A stretch of 19,305 bases of DNA from an uncultured Collinsella sp. (GCA_902490245.1 CABUDB010000003.1:1-19305), one strand, 5' to 3'. Positions 7,753-15,437 are shown, counted from the stretch's first letter. A program made the numbers and translations. Notes: generated by a model from the sequence alone, not told the origin.

Positions 7753-7840
7753 CGACGGACGAAAGTCACGCCTGTGCCACGTCCGATGTGCTAGCGTTTG
7801 GGTGAATAAAACGAGCCCGCGCGGAAAGGATCCGGACCGT

Positions 7841-8326
7841 ATGCAATGCGATAGTACATCCCCGCTGTCTCGCGAGACCGATGCACCCGAAACTATCGTC
7901 AAGCTGGAGTGCGACATCGACGATGCGTCGCCCGAGGTGCTCGCCTACGCCGCCGACCGCCTGCGCGAGGCCGGTGCGCGCGAGGTGCACTGGCTGCCCG
8001 TTTATTGCAAGAAAGGCCGTCCCGGCTGGCAGCTGCAGGTGATCTGCTCGCATGAGGATATCGAACGTCTACAGACGATTATCTTTTTGGAAACCACGAC
8101 CAATGGCATCCGCCGCCAGGTTATGGAGCGTGTTTGCCTGCCACGCCGCTTTGAGCGCGTAGCGACGCCATGGGGCGAGGTGTCCGTTAAAGTGGCCACC
8201 CTGCCCGACGGCAGCGAGCGCGCGGCGCCCGAGTACGAGGACTGCGCCCGCCTTGCCCGTGAGCACGGCGTGCCGCTCCAGCGCGTGATGCAGGCGGCAC
8301 AAGCCTCGGCACTGCGATTTGAGTAA
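7841..8326 (+). CDS. Stand-alone LarC C-terminal domain protein (nickel-pincer cofactor family)
   Basis: A 161-residue protein matching only the C-terminal part of LarC, the CTP-dependent nickel insertase that completes the nickel-pincer cofactor of lactate racemase-type enzymes. Recognisable blocks are LECDIDDASPEVLAYAADRL (compare the family pattern E.NIDDM.PE), the VYCKKGRPGWQLQVIC block, FLETTTNGIRR, WGEVSVKVA, PEYEDCARLAREHGVPL and a C-terminal helix. The N-terminal LarC1 part is absent: upstream is the palindromic repeat, with no LarC-like sequence in any frame. In lactobacilli LarC1 and LarC2 are joined by programmed frameshifting, but nothing comparable is present here. ATG at 7841 follows GGAAAGGA at slightly long spacing. 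The next gene starts 55 bases downstream. Confidence 0.82.
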   Translation: MQCDSTSPLSRETDAPETIVKLECDIDDASPEVLAYAADRLREAGAREVHWLPVYCKKGRPGWQLQVICSHEDIERLQTIIFLETTTNGIRRQVMERVCLPRRFERVATPWGEVSVKVATLPDGSERAAPEYEDCARLAREHGVPLQRVMQAAQASALRFE

Positions 8327-8381
8327 CGCGGCCGGTGGCACGCCACGTCCAGCCCCATCAACCCCACCCGAAAGGACCACC

Positions 8382-8930
8382 ATGAAATACCTCATCGCCT
8401 CCGACATCCACGGCTCGGCATACTGGACCGAGCGCCTGGTCACCGCCATCGAGTCCGAGCATCCCGACCGCATCGTTCTGCTGGGCGACCTGCTCTACCA
8501 CGGTCCGCGCAACGACCTGCCGCGCGACTATGCTCCCAAGCGCGTGATTCCGCTGCTCAACGCCCTAGCCGACCGCATCATCGCCGTGCGCGGCAACTGC
8601 GACGCCGAGGTCGACCAGATGGTCCTCGACTTTCCCGTCATGGCCGACTATGCCACGCTGTTTGACGAAACCGGCCGCGAGCTGTTCCTGACGCACGGCC
8701 ATGTCTTTGGCGCCGGCATGCACAACAGCGTCGACCACGCGCCCACGCTGCCCGAGGGCTCCGCGCTCGTCTACGGCCATACACACATCAAGGTTAACGA
8801 GGCAAGCGAGGCGCACCCGGGCCTGTGGCTCTTCAACCCCGGCAGCGTGAGCATCCCCAAGGACGGCACGCACGGCTACGGCATCTACGAGGGCGGAGCG
8901 TTCCGTCATGTGATCCTGGAGGAGGAATAA
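8382..8930 (+). CDS. YfcE-family metallophosphoesterase
   Basis: A 182-residue calcineurin-like phosphoesterase of the YfcE/MJ0936 type. Characterised members hydrolyse phosphodiesters in vitro; their natural substrate is uncertain. The metal ligands are present in order: D8 and H10 in SDIHG, D36 in LLGDLLYHGP, N72 in RGNCD, H105 and H107 in LTHGH, H133 and H135 in YGHTHIK. The C-terminal FNPGSVSIPK is typical. ATG at 8382 follows AAAGGA at good spacing. It ends two bases before the GTG of mazG, and its last codons (CTGGAGGAGGAATAA) form the mazG ribosome-binding site, so the two are co-translated. Confidence 0.92.
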   Translation: MKYLIASDIHGSAYWTERLVTAIESEHPDRIVLLGDLLYHGPRNDLPRDYAPKRVIPLLNALADRIIAVRGNCDAEVDQMVLDFPVMADYATLFDETGRELFLTHGHVFGAGMHNSVDHAPTLPEGSALVYGHTHIKVNEASEAHPGLWLFNPGSVSIPKDGTHGYGIYEGGAFRHVILEEE

Positions 8931-8932
8931 CC

Positions 8933-9793
8933 GTGGCGCAGCACATGGCTCAGCAAAATGCCGAGGGTTCGCGCGATCTGTCCACGCTGGTCGATGCGTC
9001 GGCTGAGCTGCAGCATCTGGTGCAGACCGTCTGGCGCCTGCGTCAGCCCGATGGCTGCCCGTGGGACCGCGAGCAGACGCATCAGAGCATTGGCAAGAAC
9101 ATGATCGAGGAAGCCTATGAGGCGCTCGACTGCATCGAGGCCGATGATGCGGCACACCTGCGCGAGGAGCTGGGCGATGTGCTCATGCAGGTCGTGCTGC
9201 ATGCGCAGATCGCGGCGGACGCCGGCGAGTTTACGCTGGCCGACGTGGCGCGCGATATCGATGCCAAGCTCATTCGCCGTCATCCGCACGTGTTTGGCGA
9301 TGCGGATGCCGACAGCTCCAACGAGGTACTCAAGATTTGGGACGAGGTCAAGCTTGCCGAGAAGGCCGCCAAGGACAAAGCCGTGGCGGCGGGCGAGGCA
9401 GCGCCCGAGGGTCTGCTCGACGGCGTGCCCACGCATCTGCCGGCGCTGATGCAGGCGCAGAAGGTGTCGCGCAAGGCAGCTGCCGTGGGCTTTGAGTGGG
9501 AGACGGTCCAGGACGTGTGGGACGAGGTCGCCGAGGAGCGTGCCGAGTTTGAGGCCGAGGCCCCTGGAACGCCCGAGCGCGAAATGGAGTTTGGCGACCT
9601 GCTCTTTGCCCTGGTCAACGTTGCGCGCAAAGAGGGCATTGACGCCGAGAGTGCCCTTCGTGCCAGCACGGCAAAGTTCCGCCGTCGCTGGGCCGCGATG
9701 GAGCAGATGGCGTCCGACGCCCACGTGGATCTTGCCGAGCTTTCGACCCACGGCCTCAACGACCTGTGGGATGCCGCAAAGGCGGAGGAGTAA
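8933..9793 (+). CDS. mazG: Nucleoside triphosphate pyrophosphohydrolase MazG
   Basis: MazG hydrolyses (d)NTPs to monophosphates, acting as a housecleaning enzyme and in the stringent response. It has the tandem-domain layout: the N-terminal domain carries CPWDREQTH (42-50), the EEAYE helix (E59, E60, E63) and REELGDVLMQVVLHAQIA (E79, D82). The C-terminal domain repeats the pattern in EVAEERAEFEAE and REMEFGDLLFALVNVAR. An insert rich in Ala and Lys separates them, near residues 140-165. The GTG at 8933 is preferred over the ATG at 8945 because the strong GGAGGAGGA just upstream is correctly spaced only for the GTG. Length 286 aa is normal. A terminator follows. Confidence 0.94.
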   Translation: MAQHMAQQNAEGSRDLSTLVDASAELQHLVQTVWRLRQPDGCPWDREQTHQSIGKNMIEEAYEALDCIEADDAAHLREELGDVLMQVVLHAQIAADAGEFTLADVARDIDAKLIRRHPHVFGDADADSSNEVLKIWDEVKLAEKAAKDKAVAAGEAAPEGLLDGVPTHLPALMQAQKVSRKAAAVGFEWETVQDVWDEVAEERAEFEAEAPGTPEREMEFGDLLFALVNVARKEGIDAESALRASTAKFRRRWAAMEQMASDAHVDLAELSTHGLNDLWDAAKAEE

Positions 9794-9797
9794 GACT

Positions 9798-9843
9798 GCG
9801 GGAACGACGGGCTGACACGCCTCATCGTTCCCGCTAAATTTTT
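9798..9843 (+). terminator. Intrinsic terminator after mazG
   Basis: Perfect 10-bp arms GCGGGAACGA (9798-9807) and TCGTTCCCGC (9825-9834) around a 17-base loop, followed by TAAATTTTTC. It closes the yfcE-mazG transcription unit and separates it from eno. Confidence 0.85.
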
Positions 9844-9853
9844 CGAAAATCAA

Positions 9854-9883
9854 TTGTATCCCTCGGCTAACTTAGGGCATAAT
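9854..9883 (+). promoter_or_regulatory. Putative sigma-70-type promoter of eno
   Basis: TTGTAT (9854-9859) and CATAAT (9878-9883) with an 18-base spacer, just after the mazG terminator. Transcription would begin near 9890, giving a leader of about 90 bases before eno. The spacer contains the first copy of the GGCTAACTTA repeat, so a protein bound there would compete directly with RNA polymerase. Confidence 0.55.
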
Positions 9884-9909
9884 GCAAAAAGTGCGACATG
9901 GCTAACTTA
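9865..9909 (+). repeat. Two exact GGCTAACTTA direct repeats at the eno promoter
   Basis: The ten bases GGCTAACTTA occur at 9865-9874, inside the promoter spacer, and again at 9900-9909, just inside the predicted transcript. The centres are 35 bases apart, a little over three DNA turns. This looks like an operator pair, but no regulator can be named from sequence. Confidence 0.5.
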
Positions 9910-9922
9910 CGGAGGCGCACCA

Positions 9923-9958
9923 ATGGTGCGCAGTCGGCCAGTCGCTTGCATCAACTAA
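9923..9958 (+). CDS. Candidate 11-codon leader peptide upstream of eno
   Basis: ATG at 9923 follows CGGAGG at an ideal seven-base spacing, a stronger ribosome-binding site than that of many genes here. The frame reads MVRSRPVACIN and stops with TAA at 9956-9958, 24 bases before the eno ATG. A near-perfect inverted repeat (GCGCACCA 9915-9922, TGGTGCGC 9924-9931) wraps exactly around the leader start codon, so it could hide or expose it. No run of a single amino acid is seen, so classic amino-acid attenuation is not indicated. Translation is unproven. Confidence 0.4.
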   Translation: MVRSRPVACIN

Positions 9959-9970
9959 GTTTCCAAGTGA

Positions 9971-11272
<1,302 letters not shown>

Positions 11273-11344
11273 GCAGCGGCGTGTGCGGGGGCGGGGAAGA
11301 CTCGGATTCGCCTTGCTCCAGCCGGGCGCTGTTGAGCACCATTG

Positions 11345-11376
11345 GGCGCTGGGCCATATGGCTCAGCGCCTTTTTT
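11345..11376 (+). terminator. Intrinsic terminator after eno
   Basis: An 11-bp GC-rich stem (GGCGCTGGGCC at 11345-11355 with GGCTCAGCGCC at 11360-11370, one G-U pair) and a four-base loop, followed by TTTTTT. A textbook intrinsic terminator. Confidence 0.93.
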
Positions 11377-11467
11377 ATGTCGAGCAAAGGCCGCCGAAGG
11401 CGTTGCGTGTGCTCGTGCTATAACTAGAATACTTAGCGCAAACAAACCTCAACCGCACAAGGCGCAC

Positions 11468-12226
11468 ATGGATCAGATTTATGACAACAGGTACTATTCC
11501 GTCGGTTCGCGTGAGCCGTCGCCTCGCCGTGCGCGCACGGTGCAGCTCGGTGGGTCCGCCTACGCCGGTGCCGACCGCTCCGCGCAGCGCCCGACAAGCA
11601 CCTCGCGCCCCAATGCTCAATCGAATACTTCGGCAGATGGACCGGTGCGCCCGCCACGTTCGTCGCATGCATCGCGTCCCTCGACTCAGGCACACGACAA
11701 ATCGAGCAGGCCTTCGAGCCGTCTTTCGGGCTCGGACTTTATGCGCTACGCCAACGACAATGCGGTGGTCAAGGCAATCTATGACTTTACGCATGGCTCT
11801 CTGCGTCCGCTGTTTATCGGTATCGTGGTGGCTCTGGCGCTCGTGAGCCTGTATTTCCCCGTGCGCGACCTGTACGTTGCAAAACGCTCGAACGACATCT
11901 TGGCCAAGCAGGTCGAGATTCGCGAGCAATACAAAGATGAGATGAAAAAAGACACTGACAAGTGGCTCTCGGAAGAGGGCATTAAGGATCGGGCACGGGA
12001 ACTGGGCATGGCGATGCCCGGCGAGAAGAGGATTGAAGTGCTGGGCCTGGACGATGATTCGGATTCGTCGTCGAGCAGAAAGTCCTCGAACGCCAAGAAG
12101 GCCAGCGAAGTCGCCAAAGAGATCGAAGAGGTCGGCAAGGACGCGCCGTGGTACATTCAGACGCTCGATATGCTGTTTGGATTTAACGGCGTCGAGGGCC
12201 AGACGGTCGTGTCCAACGGCAAGTAG
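11468..12226 (+). CDS. FtsB/DivIC-like septum formation initiator protein
   Basis: A 252-residue bitopic membrane protein. Residues 1-90 are a long Ser/Pro/Arg-rich, probably disordered cytoplasmic tail. A single membrane segment, FIGIVVALALVSLYFPV, lies near 116-132. It is followed by a charged coiled-coil-like stretch (KRSNDILAKQVEIREQYKDE) and then the DivIC-type WLSEEGIKDRARELGMAMPGE, where the family has its conserved E..AR..LG.. pattern. The C-terminus is Ser/Lys-rich. FtsB/DivIC proteins bridge FtsL and FtsQ in the division complex. Position between eno and Ppx/GppA supports the call. The ATG at 11468 has only a weak AAGG before it; an in-frame upstream start at 11342 lies in the eno terminator and is rejected. 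Confidence 0.85.
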   Translation: MDQIYDNRYYSVGSREPSPRRARTVQLGGSAYAGADRSAQRPTSTSRPNAQSNTSADGPVRPPRSSHASRPSTQAHDKSSRPSSRLSGSDFMRYANDNAVVKAIYDFTHGSLRPLFIGIVVALALVSLYFPVRDLYVAKRSNDILAKQVEIREQYKDEMKKDTDKWLSEEGIKDRARELGMAMPGEKRIEVLGLDDDSDSSSSRKSSNAKKASEVAKEIEEVGKDAPWYIQTLDMLFGFNGVEGQTVVSNGK

Positions 12227-12247
12227 CGCCCAGAAGGGGAGCCCGCA

Positions 12248-13252
12248 ATGACGAATTGCAAACGATATAAAGTGGCGGGGCTGGACCTGGGAACGGTGTC
12301 GACGCGACTGGGGCTGGCCCAGGTCGAGGGCGGGGCGATTGTGAAATCGTCCAAGCATACCGAGATTACCGACTTGGGCGAGGGCGTGGACGCGACGGGG
12401 TGCTTTTGCGAGGCGGCTGTTGAGCGCGTGCTCGCTGCGTGCCGCATGTTTGTGGACGAGGCCCGTGCCTTTGGGGCCGCGTGCGTCTGCACCACGTGCA
12501 CGAGTGCCGCGCGCGATGCGTCCAACGCCGCGCTGCTGCTGGATGGTTTGCGCAAGCTGGGGCTCGAGCCGCAGGTGATTCCGGGCGAGGTCGAGGCGCG
12601 CCTGACGTTTTTTGGCGTGGCGCACGACTTTGCTGGCGAGCGCATCATCGTTGCCGATTCGGGCGGCGGATCCACGGAGCTCGCGACGGGCGTCTATGCA
12701 CCGGAGCGCGGCGTCTTTGCGCTGGAGGGAACGCGCTCGCTGGACATTGGCTGCCGTCGTGTGACGGAGCGCTTTTTCTCCGCGTTGCCGCCCGCGGATG
12801 GCGAGCTTGCTGCCGCTGCCGCGTGGGCAGGCGAGCAGTTTGCCGCCTATTTTGAAGGCCTGCCTGTCGACTTTGAGCGCGCCGAACGCTTAGTCGCGGT
12901 GGGCGGCACGGTGACTACGCTGGTGGCTCTGGTCCACGAGCTGGAGCCGTATGATTCGAGCTTTGTGCACCTGCGCGAGCTTTCGATGGAGCAGGTTTCG
13001 GCTGCCATCGAGCGTATGTCCGCGCTGGATGTGGAGGGTATCGCCGCGCTACCGGGTGTACAGCCCAAACGCGCGGGCGTGATTCTGGCCGGCGTCGTGG
13101 TGATTCGCGAGCTCATGCGAGCCGGCGGCTACAAGACGCTCACCGTAAGTGAGAACAGCCTCCTCGCCGGCATGGCCGCCACCATCAACGAGGTTCTCGA
13201 CGGCGCGACCCCCACCATCGCCTGGACCCCGAGCCTGAGCACCCTCCAATAA
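12248..13252 (+). CDS. Ppx/GppA-family exopolyphosphatase / pppGpp phosphohydrolase
   Basis: An actin-fold phosphatase that removes terminal phosphate from polyphosphate or pppGpp. Nucleotide-fold motifs: AGLDLGTVSTRLGLAQV (10-26), ACVCTTCTSAARDASNA, the catalytic-glutamate block VIPGEVEARLTF (110-121), VADSGGGSTELATG (135-148), and VAVGGTVTTL near 217. At 334 residues it has the two-domain short form without the C-terminal HD-like domain of E. coli Ppx, as in other actinobacterial members. Ppx and GppA activities cannot be told apart from sequence. ATG at 12248 follows AGAAGGGGAG. The FtsB-like gene ends 21 bases upstream, so the pair is probably co-transcribed. Its TAA is part of a long hairpin. 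Confidence 0.9.
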   Translation: MTNCKRYKVAGLDLGTVSTRLGLAQVEGGAIVKSSKHTEITDLGEGVDATGCFCEAAVERVLAACRMFVDEARAFGAACVCTTCTSAARDASNAALLLDGLRKLGLEPQVIPGEVEARLTFFGVAHDFAGERIIVADSGGGSTELATGVYAPERGVFALEGTRSLDIGCRRVTERFFSALPPADGELAAAAAWAGEQFAAYFEGLPVDFERAERLVAVGGTVTTLVALVHELEPYDSSFVHLRELSMEQVSAAIERMSALDVEGIAALPGVQPKRAGVILAGVVVIRELMRAGGYKTLTVSENSLLAGMAATINEVLDGATPTIAWTPSLSTLQ

Positions 13253-13320
13253 GTTGCGGTGAAATACGGACTAAAATCGCCCTTTCGGGCCCCAAACAGT
13301 CCCTATTCCACCGCAACTTA
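13250..13320 (+). repeat. Long inverted repeat overlapping the Ppx/GppA stop codon
   Basis: Arms 13251-13272 and 13298-13319 pair over 22 bp with two mismatches (AAGTTGCGGTG...GGACT type). A smaller hairpin GCCC-TTTC-GGGC sits at the tip (13279-13290). The first arm begins within the TAA stop codon. There is no T-run after it on either strand, so a classical terminator is unlikely, although it may slow polymerase between these convergent units. It looks like a mobile palindrome of the REP type. Confidence 0.75.
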
Positions 13321-13330
13321 GAGGCTTGAC

Positions 13331-13405
13331 GGCGTCCGAAAGAAACGAGCCCGCATCCCAAAGGGACACGGGCCCGTAAAAGCCAAATGGTAAGGGCGGT
13401 GGGAC
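13331..13405 (-). repeat. Degenerate duplicate of tRNA-Leu 3' end plus terminator
   Basis: These 75 bases match 13527-13601 at about 64 of 75 positions with no gaps, offset 196. The right part (about 13388-13405) corresponds to the last 18 bases of the tRNA-Leu including CCA; the left part (13345-13377) is a second terminator hairpin. No tRNA body adjoins this copy: similarity stops at 13405. Between the copies lie about 121 bases rich in small hairpins (for example GGACGC-TGC-GCGTCC) that end in a T-arm-like GGGTTCGAGCCCC on the plus strand. I see no gene in 13253-13583. Confidence 0.75.
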
Positions 13406-13530
13406 GTCCGCGCATTTGCTGCGCAAATACGCACCGGCTTCGGCCGCCTGTCGGCGCCCTCGCCGGCTCACTACGGACGCTGCGCGTCCGCTTGACGCTC
13501 GCCCCCTCGCGGGTTCGAGCCCCACCGGCG

Positions 13531-13573
13531 TCCAAAAGAAACGGGCCCGCATCCCTGGGGGACACGGGCCCGT
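13531..13573 (-). terminator. Intrinsic terminator of tRNA-Leu
   Basis: Perfect 9-bp arms ACGGGCCCG (13541-13549) and CGGGCCCGT (13565-13573), with further pairing inside the loop. On the minus strand the hairpin is followed by TTCTTTTGG. It lies ten bases beyond the tRNA 3' end. Confidence 0.85.
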
Positions 13574-13583
13574 AAACAATACA

Positions 13584-13667
13584 TGGTAGGGGCGGTGGGA
13601 CTCGAACCCACAATCCTTGCGGCGAGAGATTTTAAGTCTCCTGCGTATGCCAATTCCGCCACGCCCC
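13584..13667 (-). tRNA. tRNA-Leu, anticodon UAA
   Basis: Read on the minus strand. Acceptor GGGGGCG pairs with CGCCCCT, including one G-U pair, followed by ACCA, so the CCA is encoded. The anticodon arm is GGAGA-CTTAAAA-TCTCT, giving anticodon TAA (forward 13631-13633), which reads UUA. The variable arm is long (class II, CGCCGCAAGG region) and the T-arm GTGGGTTCGAGTCCCAC is perfect. 84 bases in all. Confidence 0.96.
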
Positions 13668-13699
13668 CGTAAGACTAGAAGTCTAGCACAAGCCGTCCG

Positions 13700-14323
13700 T
13701 TACGCGTTGACGGCCATCGAGTGTTGGCCCGACTTCTCCAGGAACTCCTGGAACTTGGCTTCGTCGCCCTTGTTCTTGTACTGCAGGGCCAGCAGGTATT
13801 CCAGGCGGCAGCTCTTGACCTTGTCGTCACCGGCCTCCTTGAGCATACGCTCCAGCTCGGGGATGTCGTTATGGCGCTTGAGGATCATCGTGTCGTACAT
13901 CAGCTGGCATTCGTGTGCGACCGCCTCGGCCTGACCGCCCTCAAAGCCCTTGATCTCGTGCAACAGCTCCTTGGACTTTTTGCGGTCCTCCTGGCCAACG
14001 TAGTAGTTAAAGGCCTTAATCACCAGGTCGACGCGCTGCATCTTGGGGAGGTTGAGCCCCAGCAGCAGGTCGAACATCTCGTCGGCGCGCTTGTGGTCCT
14101 CGCGCAGCAGATAGGAGTTCAGGCGCAGGTAGTCGCGGTTATAGCGTGGGTACAGCATGCTGGTGAGTTTGCCGTCGAGCAAACGATCGAACTCGTCCCA
14201 CTGCTTGGCGGCCATGAGCTGCTGCAGGCGTTTAAACGTGGTGCGTTTTTTGACGCTAAAGAACACCGACACGGCGATACAAATGATGACGACGGCGGTC
14301 CAGAGTGTGCGGGAATCGGGCAT
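13700..14323 (-). CDS. Membrane-anchored helical-repeat protein, function unknown
   Basis: A 207-residue protein with an N-terminal membrane anchor (LWTAVVIICIAVSVFFSV, about residues 7-24, followed by KKR) and an otherwise soluble, highly helical body. The body repeats helix pairs such as QQLMAAKQWDEFDRLLDG, LREDHKRADEMFDLLLGL, YVGQEDRKKSKELLHEIKG and LQYKNKGDEAKFQEFLEKSG, consistent with a TPR-like scaffold. No catalytic motif. Topology suggests N-out or N-terminal anchor with the repeat domain in the cytoplasm. The start at 14323 is chosen because AAGGAC precedes it at good spacing; upstream in-frame starts would place the promoter inside the gene. It is divergent from the PTS gene. Function cannot be named. 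Confidence 0.8.
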   Translation of the reverse strand: MPDSRTLWTAVVIICIAVSVFFSVKKRTTFKRLQQLMAAKQWDEFDRLLDGKLTSMLYPRYNRDYLRLNSYLLREDHKRADEMFDLLLGLNLPKMQRVDLVIKAFNYYVGQEDRKKSKELLHEIKGFEGGQAEAVAHECQLMYDTMILKRHNDIPELERMLKEAGDDKVKSCRLEYLLALQYKNKGDEAKFQEFLEKSGQHSMAVNA

Positions 14324-14378
14324 ATTTGGGTCCTTAGTCGCTCGTAAAACAAGCGGTATGACAACACGTACTAGATGT

Positions 14379-14384
14379 ATTATA
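14379..14384 (-). promoter_or_regulatory. Consensus -10 box for the membrane-anchored gene
   Basis: The minus strand reads a perfect TATAAT, about 55 bases upstream of the start codon at 14323. No good -35 is found at 16-18 bases; the nearest candidate, TTGTAC, is 20 bases away. Weak -35 or an activator may be involved. Confidence 0.45.
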
Positions 14385-14486
14385 CGCAGCGCGCAGACAA
14401 ACTGGTACAAAAGTGCATCGAGGCCGAGTACCATCGCTCGCTGCGGTACACTTACCTAAAGTAAACCATGAAGGGAGACACTACCT

Positions 14487-14774
14487 ATGAAGAAGATCGT
14501 TTTGGCTTGCGGTGCTGGCGCTGCCACTTCCACGCTTGTTGCCCAGAAGGTCGCCACTCTGCTCGACGCCAACGGTTATGCCGACAAGTACGAGATCGTG
14601 CAGTGTGCCATCTCCGAGGCCAAGGACTGCTGCGACGAGGGCGCCGACCTGCTGATCGCCACCACCGTTGCCCCCGAGGGCCTCACCTGCCCGTACGTGA
14701 GCGGCGTGCCCTTCATGACCGGCATGAACCGCGTCGCTGCCGAGAAGGCCGTTCTCGACGTCATGGCTCAGTAG
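14487..14774 (+). CDS. PTS sugar transporter IIB subunit (galactitol/GatB type)
   Basis: A 95-residue cytoplasmic phosphocarrier of the PTS. In complete systems IIB takes phosphate from IIA onto a cysteine and passes it to the sugar bound by IIC. The phosphorylated cysteine is C8 in VLACGAGAATSTLVAQKV, the GatB-like active-site loop. The remainder (ADLLIATTVAPEG, VPFMTGMNRVAAEK) fits the family length and fold. No IIA or IIC gene is adjacent, so it is either an orphan or works with partners elsewhere. ATG at 14487 follows AAGGGAGA. A VOC gene starts 11 bases after its stop. Confidence 0.88.
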   Translation: MKKIVLACGAGAATSTLVAQKVATLLDANGYADKYEIVQCAISEAKDCCDEGADLLIATTVAPEGLTCPYVSGVPFMTGMNRVAAEKAVLDVMAQ

Positions 14775-14785
14775 GCGCTACCTGT

Positions 14786-15160
14786 ATGAATGAGCAGAAC
14801 GCCAATCCGGTCGAGCTCTTTGGCATGCGCGTTGCCCATGTGGGCATTAACGCCACCGACCCGGCAGACGCCTTGGAGATCGCGGAGCTGTTCTCGACGA
14901 TGATGGGCTTGCCCGTTATCGAGACCCCGGTTTCGTACTTTAACGATTCGCTGATCGAGGTCATGAAGCAGAACGGTCGTGGCGCCAAGGGCCACATCGG
15001 CTTTGCCGTCAATGACATCGATGCGGCCGAGAAGTGGTTTGCCGAGCGGGGACTCGAGGTCAACGAGGAGTCGCGCGCGTTGCTGCCCGACGGCGGCACC
15101 AAGCTCGTGTACTTTAAGCGCGAGTTCGCCGGCTTCGCCGTGCATCTGTGCCGCGAATAG
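14786..15160 (+). CDS. VOC (glyoxalase/bleomycin-resistance) family protein
   Basis: A 124-residue single vicinal-oxygen-chelate domain. Candidate metal ligands at the usual places are H18 (RVAHVGINA), E58 (SLIEVMK), H70 (KGHIGFAV) and H120 (FAVHLCRE). The pattern HVGINATDPADALEIAELFS...GFAVHL resembles the C-terminal VOC domain that some Firmicutes carry fused to KDPG/KHG aldolase; that similarity is from memory and needs checking. It starts 11 bases after the PTS IIB gene, so the two are likely one operon, suggesting a role in sugar-acid or sugar-phosphate handling. Specific substrate unknown. A strong terminator follows. Confidence 0.83.
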   Translation: MNEQNANPVELFGMRVAHVGINATDPADALEIAELFSTMMGLPVIETPVSYFNDSLIEVMKQNGRGAKGHIGFAVNDIDAAEKWFAERGLEVNEESRALLPDGGTKLVYFKREFAGFAVHLCRE

Positions 15161-15183
15161 CGCACAAGCTGCTTTAGCTAACG

Positions 15184-15220
15184 AAAAATGGGGTAAGGCG
15201 CGTGGCCTTGCCCCATTTTT
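15184..15220 (+). terminator. Intrinsic terminator after the VOC gene
   Basis: A 16-bp stem (15184-15199 with 15205-15220, one G-U pair) around a five-base loop, with an A-run on the left and a T-run on the right. It can work in both directions. Confidence 0.9.
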
Positions 15221-15255
15221 AATGCCGAGAGGGTGACTGACGGGCTGCCGTAAAA

Positions 15256-15437
15256 CGAAGGTGAATGGCTTTCCGCGAAGTGAACGAGTGAAATCGAACC
15301 CCTGAAGCATCGACACTTTGGAGGCACCGTTTCCTGCGGTTTTGTCAGGTATTTCCCGCGGTTTTGGCGCCAAAAAGTGCGGATGCTTCGGGGGTCCAAA
15401 ATAGGTCGTTCACTTCGCGGGAAACCATTCACCTTCG
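15256..15437. repeat. 182-base long inverted repeat between convergent genes
   Basis: The left arm starting CGAAGGTGAATGG at 15256 and the reverse complement of the right arm ending at 15437 match over roughly 63 bases with about 14 mismatches, most of them in a 10-base unmatched block. The blocks CCGCGAAGTGAACGA and GAAGCATC are identical in both arms. The central part is itself weakly palindromic (CACTTT...AAAGTG). It lies between the VOC gene and the convergent sensor kinase gene. There is no coding potential. It resembles a non-autonomous hairpin element (MITE-like), but no target duplication is evident. Confidence 0.75.

Larger units (their letters stand above)
7457..7840. other. Divergent intergenic region between the exporter and the LarC-like gene
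   Basis: About 384 bases without a gene, between divergent genes. Near the exporter start is a dyad TAGTT-N10-AACTA (7506-7525). The middle stretch, about 7540-7640, is AT-richer than its surroundings and is the likeliest promoter zone for the minus-strand operon, but I cannot pick a convincing -35/-10 pair. The second copy of the palindromic repeat occupies 7654-7752. The remaining 90 bases lead to the LarC-like gene without a clear consensus promoter. Confidence 0.6.

Noticed and set aside
13405..13533. A complete plus-strand tRNA ending in GGGTTCGAGCCCC...GGCGTCC
   Set aside because: An acceptor-like pairing with GGACGCT can be drawn, but only about 58 bases separate the ends and no proper anticodon arm forms.
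13185..13662. Overlapping minus-strand frames near tRNA-Leu
   Set aside because: They are translations of the tRNA, its terminators and hairpins, a common false gene call beside tRNAs.
14324..14434. Earlier start for the membrane-anchored protein at 14434
   Set aside because: It would place the perfect TATAAT within the coding sequence, and the AAGGAC-preceded ATG at 14323 is far better.
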